24,178 bases of DNA, taken from positions 1-24,178 of the IMG/VR virus record IMGVR_UViG_3300032053_000507; one strand, given 5' to 3'. Within the stretch, counting starts at the first letter, position 1. Every line of letters starts with the position of its first letter. The DNA comes from a virus. Made by a program: the position numbers and the translations under genes. This document shows, in pieces, positions 10,301-14,097 of the stretch. A model generated the notes under the pieces. That model was not told the origin of the DNA and made no database searches. It saw nothing but the letters and a program-made list of their open reading frames with translations.

Positions 10301-11621
10301 GCACCGTTCCACCAACGTGAGCAAGAATTTTTGCTGTTGTCTTAGCAGACTGCGCACTAATGCGTTTGACGGCTCCTTTCATTGATGCATCTGCAATTGC
10401 TTCTGCAAGTTTTTTAGCCAACAATTTGTCAGCAGCAGCCTTGGATGCCTGTGTTTCGAGGATCGAAGTTGCAATCTTTGGATACAACACCTTCATCAAT
10501 CCCACTTGAATGCCGCCAAGAGTCAAACCCCATGAGGCTGCTTTCCAACGTGCAACGTTAGGATCTACCCCCTCATCAATCATTCGGTTGTACATCATGC
10601 CCGCCCCTTGGCGAACTTGATCCTCAATAAGGGCTGCGGAGAGCCCTGCCTTTGCGCCAAGTTGCGCGCCGACAAGCGTCGTAACTGGGGTTGTCACTTC
10701 CGTCCACGGCAAAGGCGCTGCGCCCGCAAGCCCACCCGTGAGCCCTCCAACAATGGCGCCACCGCCCGCAGCAGGGACTGCTCTAAGAAACTGATATGCC
10801 GTCATCCCAAACATGTTGACAACGGGAAGCCAACCCGTTTCGCTTTCGGGGTCAAACGTTAGTTCCTGCGCGTTTAATTGCGCGTTCCTATTTGCAAACG
10901 TTTGAGGGTCAGCCATTGACCACATTGTGGGATGCAAGGGCGACGGCCCAAACACTTGCGTAGCGCCCGATTCTGCGTGCTCATAAGCCGAAAAGCCATG
11001 CATAAAAGCGGTTGGGATTCCCGTAACTTGATGCGCAAACCAACTGAACCATCCTTCTTGTTCTTTGAGGTTAGCAAGGTCATCGTTCGCCACGCGCGCA
11101 AAGTCAGGGTCAGTGGTTAACTTCTGAGCAAGCGCAGGCGCAGTTACTGGAAGATCCAATTTTGCAACGTCACGACCGTAGAGCCGACGTTGCGTTTGCT
11201 TCATATTCTCAAGCGTAAAGTCGTAACTCGTACCCGAATCGCGCGCTGCCTTCAAAGTCTTTGCGGCGGCGTCGGCGTCTTCGCCCGATGATCGCAATGC
11301 TGATTGGTAAACAGCGCCTCGCCGAATGTCCAACATTTCCTTTGCGGCTTCCGTTGCAGCCGCAGCGTCAAGTTTCTTTGATGGCGACGCAATTGCCATG
11401 GGCTCTTGGAGAGGCGCATTAGCAATTGGCTCTTCGGGCGGTGTTGGTGGAGCAGGTTCTACCTTGTCTTTGCCACGAATAATCTTCACCGTCGTTGCCA
11501 TTGGATTGACGCGCGTTGGCACGAGCGCATCCGTCACCTCAGGCATTCCGTTGCGGTTTACATCAGAACCAATGGTTCGATCCTGTGCATCAAGATTCGT
11601 TTGGAAATCAATTGGGGTCAT
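1..11621 (-). CDS. Giant large polyvalent protein in the gp16 (ejection protein) position; partial, runs off the left edge
   Basis: I read this frame codon by codon from the ATG at 11621 to base 1 without meeting a stop: 3873 codons plus two bases, so the C-terminus lies outside the window. The ATG overlaps the TGA of the gp15-like gene (ATGA, 11618-11621), which indicates translational coupling; the Shine-Dalgarno is weak (AGGGA, about 11 bases upstream). Order of regions: disordered Pro/Ala-rich N-terminus (1-110), hydrophobic Gly/Ala-rich segment (265-335), ADP-ribosyltransferase-like domain (955-1200), ATSPNT domain (1330-1620), a domain ending in GIRMQYVPEF (1865-1950), a helical adaptor (2075-2155), two FSS repeats (2175-2245), the EIQSD/TGEQ module (2395-2735), an HESSH zincin-like module (2735-2850), long charged helices (2850-3440) and a helical C-terminal module (3440 onward). 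Such multi-domain chains are known as phage polyvalent proteins and are thought to be injected with the DNA. Position after gp14- and gp15-like genes makes an ejection-protein role likely. Catalytic activity is inferred from motifs only. Confidence 0.93.
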   Translation of the reverse strand, partial: MTPIDFQTNLDAQDRTIGSDVNRNGMPEVTDALVPTRVNPMATTVKIIRGKDKVEPAPPTPPEEPIANAPLQEPMAIASPSKKLDAAAATEAAKEMLDIRRGAVYQSALRSSGEDADAAAKTLKAARDSGTSYDFTLENMKQTQRRLYGRDVAKLDLPVTAPALAQKLTTDPDFARVANDDLANLKEQEGWFSWFAHQVTGIPTAFMHGFSAYEHAESGATQVFGPSPLHPTMWSMADPQTFANRNAQLNAQELTFDPESETGWLPVVNMFGMTAYQFLRAVPAAGGGAIVGGLTGGLAGAAPLPWTEVTTPVTTLVGAQLGAKAGLSAALIEDQVRQGAGMMYNRMIDEGVDPNVARWKAASWGLTLGGIQVGLMKVLYPKIATSILETQASKAAADKLLAKKLAEAIADASMKGAVKRISAQSAKTTAKILAHVGGTVLMFEAANEDARRASNLPMRSASPEGREEIIDSAVQGFKFMAVGAVGMHVLMPSAQNPIMGLARERSRIRAAEKQAEGFATLSILQKASKLAVRSPEDAQSLMEGTLTGTPIEDILISKEGIQRAMATLEIPMDKLDEVIPGALAQFNDVASGTAESGGYIKVKTADFKARIEKTPLGSLLLGDVTWSSEIGTLRESATRSAFLKTFISEINENVEKFADEVNEAINKDDANRESAEKVANVIEAQLIGEGRTAEQARTESRFLGAIAFAGAARESEGKATRMTPEEFHRKYPIHIAERESEKPSEPAAEVAAPTETTAQVKPVVPTTADPTSRPRTVAEMLVENRRAEEAQANEPVGQMSRQGNDAVVEAIANLREANEAHKEFSKDEGSTSKTASMHEMMSDQIAAVEREVKAGDAVGLQIEIAILQEMLRAGNIREARNAVKQPGIAKQLATTAQRLIDTARDELDRIESTPKTDEEGALNQEAAVRKRDVEYKAAVERGDTETQQQMVNDAARNAGYNVGPVYHGTKRAFTTFKGSVRDSSDLSYFSFNKAFAEKWPRGSGGLREPSPEIRARINATKAASAELGKPLWAELLEKYGAWDKMPDKELDAIRDQRHELERSMLDGMTVAQADSDMGIRVINGFLRANDVFNPRENWREFIPQILKVFDKQSIKELTESEMQAVTEGNYLVWENREVVDAVLSRYDAIRLQESRVDGNLDTIAIRDPSRIKSSDPITRDEQGNVIPLSERFNPKSDNFLYQPEAVDPNASEVNRNTLDVTRQTRELAKRVVLDADEKTAIESAVNESGFDRKQLTETVTAAKRAHPTKAGWAPLTLSEIKNVGGKPEYVYKGIPYAFDRSNKDVRLVKGTALYDAQVQELSKSMVDEVRKIFKRAQAGDVNAQKIIEQASWYRAMRKRLRLEFGAFGDLFADLLGATSPNTPVRDNWDNSIHAIRRAMRGDYDELMPQWESWANNIDKLELDLTSWFNQELEKVNATTGKTPTKAKIKNDPIYKEKLKKLKTARELPAHLNPLKETGAKYGFNGKNLVRAFIELWRVIKDENADIDRGPTAPKAINFSGNLAGFRGKATIDVWAARLLQRLSGRARIPVAAETGVAGKMLQSGETAGQFRFGQDVFSRAAEGIRSDESMKENKILSEIQDDDLQAVVWFLEKEHWTRNDWTNSAGEGGSFELEASLAGSDNPVNIKQLRKIIDARQPQWVTDALALDIGKAQAAANKHMNDVGNAAVDKLQRNNAGELVGINRREGPNIGKPFKLYADEIADLERQADIPENIASVINRYQEAVTFVQEQSRNKDQAKIDLQQLERPLDRFVGGLSIETMDIKGNRVIPSDAQMEAGSKRLRLAINSDGGRVVASRVYTTEGRYQNNSQRAFDIEFVTRENYDTTASWREMVSTAQATGQEVTFLSRVVRADEPIDAQKHRAGIELNFREPIDGARLAEVVQYLNGLKIDGVTFAVNPARTVEAIGGQMPSAVGIRMQYVPEFANATERARIAGMSDVEIALHMQDKAEELGTLKDKISKELVDVLYASVVFYETQVAFSSDYNEILGNVPTATADPLGVSKSPTKQRVGEAWQGRSVREGLEGADSNARETSRRESSRQLGRGDKGELLEQAAPVSPEFFSALKRSVDAVDAKELTGAQWKDRIATLVNKGEVKEDEIYWTGFYDFLDMQREGKITKGELAAFLQNKGVDVQVLSSEKVHSGYKTYEIRGTDFGGLYGTFSSKEKAEAKLEKNFQSSMAVREGVFDRYVEEFDGDWYVSEKETVFGKPSGLIFSSRESAEAYAKTSREEAREKFVDIERQRYQKSFAIKEVNLGGQGKDFESQYEYEPLILPNGTNYREVLLTLPNFRPPVKPASAETLAARAKIFKKYNTAIEKIEAELFDLRVSSGMTPQEMDDQQIRRYDLRFERNKLENARDQEASEFPIPEQENELRWKIQHFGQTGVDNNVLVSTRLNDRVTEQGKPALHVEEIQSDQSAKGQEEGFQTKEGMVSTDEYLRQESILYARLRESTLGGLDALRLLDNIGFDDGDRSGPLRWLQSESEWDFENRFPRLTPLTEAQMNDLQKYVEADRKVRDFRNSRKKTKLLVPRAPFITSTDGYVKLALKHTLMEAVKGNYKYVTFITGEQSVQRYKDALLKVIDTVKINRNEDGTYTYFAEKNGQNVRWDANVSSKEIAETFGKEGGKELVRVADAAEVDTQVHVNAVDMPVGGAGMRKFYDSMVIDLANKMSKRLGGSKVESLTMSDGTVFPALEITDAMAAKINEAGGLPLFQAESKKPARASFNPKTFEVKLGHHSDMTSWVHESSHYLFETYHRMILDGSAPKWVADDFQTLLTFFGVKDNAEWDTLSFEARRKHYEKFSYNFEIYVAEGKAPTIALQPLFDRFKSWIIQVYTDVVKHQNTLYKEQFGEELPPLTDEVRRVMDRMLATEEQIRSTAEARDMKAMFQTQEEAGVSDAAWAEYQTVLGASHRDAVNELTARSMRDFQWVGNMKSKFLKELAKKNAATRRAVRDEVEEQVRAEPIFRAIDFLKYGMTTSESGERVSAENVGKLNLADAKAVLGDETAKLGYGKYGMIAKDGMPADLVAELFGFKSGDELLRALAAAKKVGDEIDARTDERMMKEFGDLNDPERMEQAANAALHNDARARAVATELNFITKATTPVKEMVAAAREAAVDHINNRKIKDVKAHEFAVAEARAARAARSTADSKVNPEAIGKSAGTRAYNKAIANGVDEAAAVKLGEDAAKTAAANAQERINLHKKQYGDVDPMESARRAKQHQLFNNQLAAVAGEVQEEVRDTVKGFSKFFKADSKIGKSRDIEMVMAARSILSAFGFGRSDKAPIDYVKQIEAFNPELFAGLEPIIARASRGAQDYREMTVAEFRALSDGVTALWNDARRDKQIMVGDKKVALAQVVGELVDRTTELGVPTEMAGDKSAPTQRQRMMRTLNGVKNMMRRVEHWCDAMDGLGNTGGPFTKYIFRPIVDAMDAYRADRTKYLKRYAELCATIELPKGRIAAPELDYTFGVGNGGGGKSELLGALLHMGNDSNMRKLLIGRKWGELDAEGNLDASRMMKFINRMVTEGKLVKADFDFVQSVWDLNEELKPMTQKSHRDLYGFYFKEVEATPLNTPFGTYRGGYVPAKADPFMVKDAQRHAKMDALEGNFNQVMPSTGLGFTKPRVEYNRPLALDLRMIGKHIYDVIRFAHVQPAIKDVLKVIGNEEFASALSKIDPTAIETMLIPFLGRAARHTAVEQGRFKAVDDFWIAVRGRTSLMFMSLNLRQLGDVGGIAVALTKVNRGQLAAAMKQYLDSPHEVATMIAEASPMMDERLNNHINDTRARLDDLIGNQSGLGKAQALARKHGMFLNTVLHNQLDIVTWLGAYNQAIAEIAASAGDKEAQREAVSRADAAVRLTQ
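3072..3419 (-). other. Zincin-like metallopeptidase module (HESSH) of the giant protein
   Basis: Residues about 2735-2850. The HExxH motif is HESSH (His2764, Glu2765, His2768) in SDMTSWVHESSHYLFETY. It is preceded by a strand pair (ARASFNPKTFEVKLGHHSD) and followed by HYEKFSYNFEIYVAEGKAP, in which Glu2826 is a plausible third metal ligand, and LFDRFKSWIIQVY. This layout matches the metallopeptidase module that follows 'PLFQ' in phage polyvalent proteins. Known zincins use the two His residues for zinc and Glu as general base. The substrate is unknown: self-processing of the giant chain after injection or cleavage of a host protein are both possible. Confidence 0.75.
3417..4439 (-). other. EIQSD / TGEQ..RY / GMRKFYD module of the giant protein
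   Basis: Residues about 2395-2735. Conserved landmarks in order are HFGQTGVDNNVLVSTRLND, EIQSDQS (Glu2431-Asp2435), APFITSTDGYVKLALKHTL, FITGEQSVQRY (Thr2585-Tyr2593), GGAGMRKFYD (2671-2680) and ITDAMAAKINEAGGLPLFQ. This arrangement is strongly conserved in giant phage and mobile-element proteins (usual form 'H..EpNvl.h.R...EiQSDwHQ...TtGeqqa.RY...GGeGMkgFYD...GqPLFQ'). The biochemical activity is, to my knowledge, not established. The usual Trp-His after EIQSD is replaced by Gln-Ser here (EIQSDQS), a visible deviation. Confidence 0.75.
4881..5100 (-). repeat. Pair of FSS(K/R)E.AEA repeats in the giant protein
   Basis: Two short protein repeats lie in tandem about 50 residues apart: GLYGTFSSKEKAEAKL near residues 2181-2192 and SGLIFSSRESAEAYAK near 2231-2243. 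Each follows an aromatic/charged strand (YKTYEIRGTDFGG and GDWYVSEKETVFG). The pattern 'G...FSS.E.A.A' is typical of small alpha/beta modules that occur as insertions in phage polyvalent proteins. The similarity is at protein level; no long DNA repeat is apparent. Function unknown. Confidence 0.5.
5157..5399 (-). other. Helical adaptor module (SALKRSV...GFYDFL) of the giant protein
   Basis: Residues about 2075-2155. It begins SPEFFSALKRSVDAVDAKEL and continues to EIYWTGFYDFLDMQREGKIT and ELAAFLQNKGVDVQV. This is a very common module of giant phage proteins ('...elewtGl.dwL...vtk.el...l..n.v.v'). It normally stands directly before the EIQSD module, as here. The module is predicted to be all-helical and of unknown function. 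An RS/ES-rich linker (about 2045-2075, with RETSRRESSRQ) separates it from the domain before it. Its local GC content is higher than that of the flanking blocks. Confidence 0.6.
5772..6029 (-). other. Small domain ending GIRMQYVPEF in the giant protein
   Basis: Residues about 1865-1950. The segment contains AGIELNFREPIDGARL, then LKIDGVTFAVNP and finally AVGIRMQYVPEF. This pattern of a strand, a 'GVTF' turn and a closing R.QY.PEF strand recurs in other large phage polyvalent proteins as I remember them, upstream of the helical adaptor and the EIQSD module. Function unknown; an alpha/beta fold is suggested by the alternation of strands and helices. No catalytic motif is recognised. Confidence 0.4.
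6762..7634 (-). other. Uncharacterised domain with ATSPNT and F..NL...ATIDVW motifs in the giant protein
   Basis: Residues about 1330-1620. Visible landmarks are FGDLFADLLGATSPNTPVRDNW (core ATSPNT at 1377-1382), NFSGNLAGFRGKATIDVW (Asp1532) and a late helix DDDLQAVVWFLEKEHW. The order 'SP..., N, K...F..N..G....TID, QA..W' resembles a phage domain family of unknown function (I tentatively think of DUF7178, a helical, possibly DNA-glycosylase-like fold). The name is from memory and uncertain. The paired motifs and invariant-looking Asp suggest an enzyme rather than a spacer. It lies fully inside the AT-richer block. Confidence 0.45.
8022..8759 (-). other. ADP-ribosyltransferase-like domain of the giant protein (ART-PolyVal type)
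   Basis: Residues about 955-1200. The domain opens with GYNVGPVYHGTKRAFTTF (His967 in YHGT), the first conserved strand of the H-Y-E class of ADP-ribosyltransferase-like folds found in phage polyvalent proteins, then SYFSFNKAFAEKW (second strand with aromatic residues). It ends with YDAIRLQES (Glu near 1153) and the characteristic tail IRDPSRIKSSDPITRD...IPLSERFNP. Family knowledge: these domains are usually assigned as mono-ADP-ribosyltransferases that modify host targets early in infection, but few have been assayed. Whether this one has all catalytic residues cannot be decided by eye. The domain lies near the edge of an AT-richer block of the gene. Confidence 0.75.
10691..10829 (-). other. 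Hydrophobic glycine-zipper-like segment of the giant protein
   Basis: Residues about 265-310 form a Gly/Ala-rich hydrophobic run containing GGGAIVGGLTGGLAG, with regularly spaced small residues, followed by a second apolar run (LVGAQLGAKAGLSAAL, about 318-333). The following sequence (GMMYNRMIDEGVDPNVARWK) matches the helical N-terminal region I recognise from other giant phage proteins. Glycine zippers often pack in membranes, so a role in crossing or inserting into the host membrane during ejection is possible. That role is inference; there is no signal peptide, and the segment could equally be buried in a helical core. Confidence 0.45.
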
Positions 11622-13384
11622 CGAGTAAGTTTCCCTGCTTGAATGAGCAAATCAACAACTTCTTTGTCTGTTGGTTCCCGCCCGTAAGCGTTCTTAAGAC
11701 CCTCGCGATACAACTGAACATCGTCAGGATCAAAGAACGGCACGCGTTTGTTGTCCTTATCAACCTCATACCCTTCGAGCATTTGACTTGTTGTTGCGCT
11801 AAACAGCGGCATTTTGTCAGAAGAAGTGCCTAGCCACCAAAAAGTATTGTTGCGCAAATCAAGTTGATTATTGATTCTTCGGTTGATAATGGCGTCTTTT
11901 TCTTGCCAAGTAAGATTCCTGCCAAAGCGCTCCTGCTGCCCATTCACTTCTATCTTGATGTTGTCTTTCATCCTAAGAAGTGATGCCTTGTCCGCATCGC
12001 TTGCGCCCGTTTTGACCCAGTCGTCATATCCCGCACCTATCAAAGCCACGTTGAGGTGTTCCGCATCAAGCGTCGGCTCGCTATTAGTTGGATCTTTTTC
12101 AAGCGCCTTTCGCAACGACACGTAGGTTTCGCGCGTGATTTGATTTCGATGATCTTCCAAATACTGTGGGGTAAGCAGCGATGGATTTACCGCAATATCC
12201 CACATGACGTTGTCGTCGTTCTTAGCGCGTTGACCACGCATGTAAAACTGTCGATCTCTTGGCGCAAGTGCTGCAAAGTCCTTTGCAGGAATGTTGTTTA
12301 CAGATTTGTTTGGGTCTGAAACAATATCGTCTACGCGGTCGCGCAAATCGCGATATGCCTGAGTCTTAAATTCTTCGATCTGCGCATACTCTTGACCCAT
12401 ACGTTGCTTGACAAACCTTCTCGTGTCGGAATCAGTGATGTTGTCATCAGCCCATTGAAACGCTTCAGGCTTTGTTCGTGGATCAGGGAACCCCTCAGCC
12501 GTGGCACCCAACGAGCCGTCCATAATTTGCTCGGTGTATGTTTCGACTTCTACGCGCATTTGGTCAGCAGCCAAGCCCCTGAGCAACTCGTCTGACACCT
12601 TAGAAGAAATGTGATCAAGGTTTTTTTGTTCTTGCACAAACTTGATTGCGGATGAATAGTCCTTGTTTAAAGCCAGTTTCTCCGCAACGCCAATAGACGC
12701 TTGCGTCCATACTGACTGCTCAAGAGCCTTCATTTGCGCAGAGTCTTCAGCAATGCCGTTCAACCGACCAAACGTGTGAACTTCATCAAGAGCAACAATC
12801 ATGTTCTCGTGGAAGAGTCCTTTTGGTCGTCCCGTTTCATCGTCGGTTTCGTATCGACTTTTCCATTCGCCAACCGCAAGGTCGGCAAAGTTGCTTGCTC
12901 GCGTCTTTGCCTCGTTTGAGGCATAGACGGTGATCTCTTTGGTTCGATGATTGTCCGCAGTCGCGGTGTTGTTCAGGTTATGACGGACGACTGCGTTTTG
13001 AATCATCTGTCTTTGCGTGTCGTTGTCCGCAGCGCCAATGGCTGAACTAGCAGCCTCGTTCAGTTGACTGATCGTTTGTCCGTACCTATCTGCTGCGTCT
13101 TTGCCGTTGGTCGCGAAGTATCCGTTCTTGCCCTGCAAGATCGACATAGACGCCTTGAGGTAGTTCGTCTCAATCTCTTTTGATTTTGCTTCGTCAAACT
13201 CATTAAGCAACTTCAGACCAACGCTAGCGGTGGCGCCGCCTACATCCGTAAGGGACTTGCCAAGCGCCGCCGTTTGACGAGCGCCAAAGTCTTGGACTGG
13301 CTGAACGGGCGTCGCTTGATACGGGGCCGCGGCGCCTGCTTCAGTTGCAATTTGCGGGACAAACGACGATGGTACGGTTGGCAT
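11618..13384 (-). CDS. Internal virion protein, T7 gp15-like (588 aa)
   Basis: A mostly helical, polar 588-residue protein without signal peptide. The N-terminus (1-50) is Pro/Ala/Gln-rich and looks disordered; a long helical region follows, with NGYFATNGKDAADRYGQTIS near 95-115, a pattern common in podoviral internal core proteins of the gp15 position. T7 gp15 is 747 residues, so this is shorter. It starts nine bases after the gp14-like stop, preceded by AAGG, and its TGA overlaps the ATG of the giant gene. The gene order gp11-gp12-gp14-gp15-(gp16) is the main reason for the assignment. In T7, gp15 forms part of the inner core and of the channel assembled in the host periplasm during ejection. 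The right half (about 11.9-12.4 kb) is rather AT-rich. Sequence identity to T7 gp15 is not evident by eye. Confidence 0.75.
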   Translation of the reverse strand: MPTVPSSFVPQIATEAGAAAPYQATPVQPVQDFGARQTAALGKSLTDVGGATASVGLKLLNEFDEAKSKEIETNYLKASMSILQGKNGYFATNGKDAADRYGQTISQLNEAASSAIGAADNDTQRQMIQNAVVRHNLNNTATADNHRTKEITVYASNEAKTRASNFADLAVGEWKSRYETDDETGRPKGLFHENMIVALDEVHTFGRLNGIAEDSAQMKALEQSVWTQASIGVAEKLALNKDYSSAIKFVQEQKNLDHISSKVSDELLRGLAADQMRVEVETYTEQIMDGSLGATAEGFPDPRTKPEAFQWADDNITDSDTRRFVKQRMGQEYAQIEEFKTQAYRDLRDRVDDIVSDPNKSVNNIPAKDFAALAPRDRQFYMRGQRAKNDDNVMWDIAVNPSLLTPQYLEDHRNQITRETYVSLRKALEKDPTNSEPTLDAEHLNVALIGAGYDDWVKTGASDADKASLLRMKDNIKIEVNGQQERFGRNLTWQEKDAIINRRINNQLDLRNNTFWWLGTSSDKMPLFSATTSQMLEGYEVDKDNKRVPFFDPDDVQLYREGLKNAYGREPTDKEVVDLLIQAGKLTR

Positions 13385-13393
13385 GGTTGAGCC

Positions 13394-14089
13394 TTATGCG
13401 CGCCTTAATAGGCGTTCTGACATCATGGTTTTGAGATACCAAGATCCGAGATCAGCGGTTCCTCCGAGAAGGCTTGATGCCCCTGCGGAAGTTGCACTGA
13501 GTGACCTTGCACTTGCGCTCATGTTTCGAGACGACATGAACTCCATTGTTGATTGGTTTGCATAATTCGTTCTTTGCGTACGAAGCGCTTGCTCCTCACG
13601 AACCGCGTTGGCGTCCATCGTGAGTTTGTCGATTTCTTTGATGATGTCCATGCTGCCGATTACCTCGGCGGCAGAACCAACTCCGCCCTCAATTCCCCTG
13701 CCTGCAATTGCTGTCTGCGCCGAAGCGCGAGCCTGCCCCGCTGCCATCGTGTATCGCCCAATTGCCTTCTGCGAAGCCTGCCTGCTTGTCTGAGCGGAGA
13801 ACTCAGCGCCTCGCGCGTTGATTGCCGACATTTGCGCCGAGAACTTTAGGTTCTGCGCTTGTGCTCGCAATTCGCTCTTTTGATTCTCTGCTTGGTAGAA
13901 CGAACCAACCGCGGAAGTTGCTGCGCCAAAGATGCCAATGAGAAGCCCTCCCATTGCCATTGATTTGAAATCGGCTGCGGAGGTGTTCGGCGCCATTGGT
14001 GGTGGTGGTGGCGCATTTAATGACGACAAGTTAGCGGAACTAAACTGCGTAATAGAAGGGTAATTCATCCCATAGTAATTGCTTGGCAT
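13394..14089 (-). CDS. Internal virion protein, T7 gp14-like (231 aa)
   Basis: A 231-residue protein, similar in length to T7 gp14 (196 aa). The N-terminal 40 residues are Ser/Asn/Pro-rich with five prolines in a row (27-31). A hydrophobic segment MAMGGLLIGIFGAATSAVG (about 46-64) is the likely membrane-inserting part; an Ala/Gln/Ser-rich coiled-coil region with QAENQKSELRAQAQNLKF follows, then GRGIEGGVGSAAEVIGS. This combination of an early transmembrane-like helix and a long Ala-rich helix is typical of gp14-like proteins, which form the outer-membrane pore during DNA ejection. It begins eight bases after the nozzle gene stop, with a GAGG ribosome site in GATGAGGTAAACAATG. Neighbours on both sides fit the T7-type order. 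Confidence 0.85.
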   Translation of the reverse strand: MPSNYYGMNYPSITQFSSANLSSLNAPPPPPMAPNTSAADFKSMAMGGLLIGIFGAATSAVGSFYQAENQKSELRAQAQNLKFSAQMSAINARGAEFSAQTSRQASQKAIGRYTMAAGQARASAQTAIAGRGIEGGVGSAAEVIGSMDIIKEIDKLTMDANAVREEQALRTQRTNYANQSTMEFMSSRNMSASARSLSATSAGASSLLGGTADLGSWYLKTMMSERLLRRA

Positions 14090-14097
14090 TGTTTACC

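Noticed and set aside
11618-11621. ATGA overlap as a frameshift fusing the gp15-like and giant proteins
   Set aside because: Both proteins have proper ends and the overlap is the ordinary stop-start coupling seen also at 20330-20333. There is no slippery sequence.
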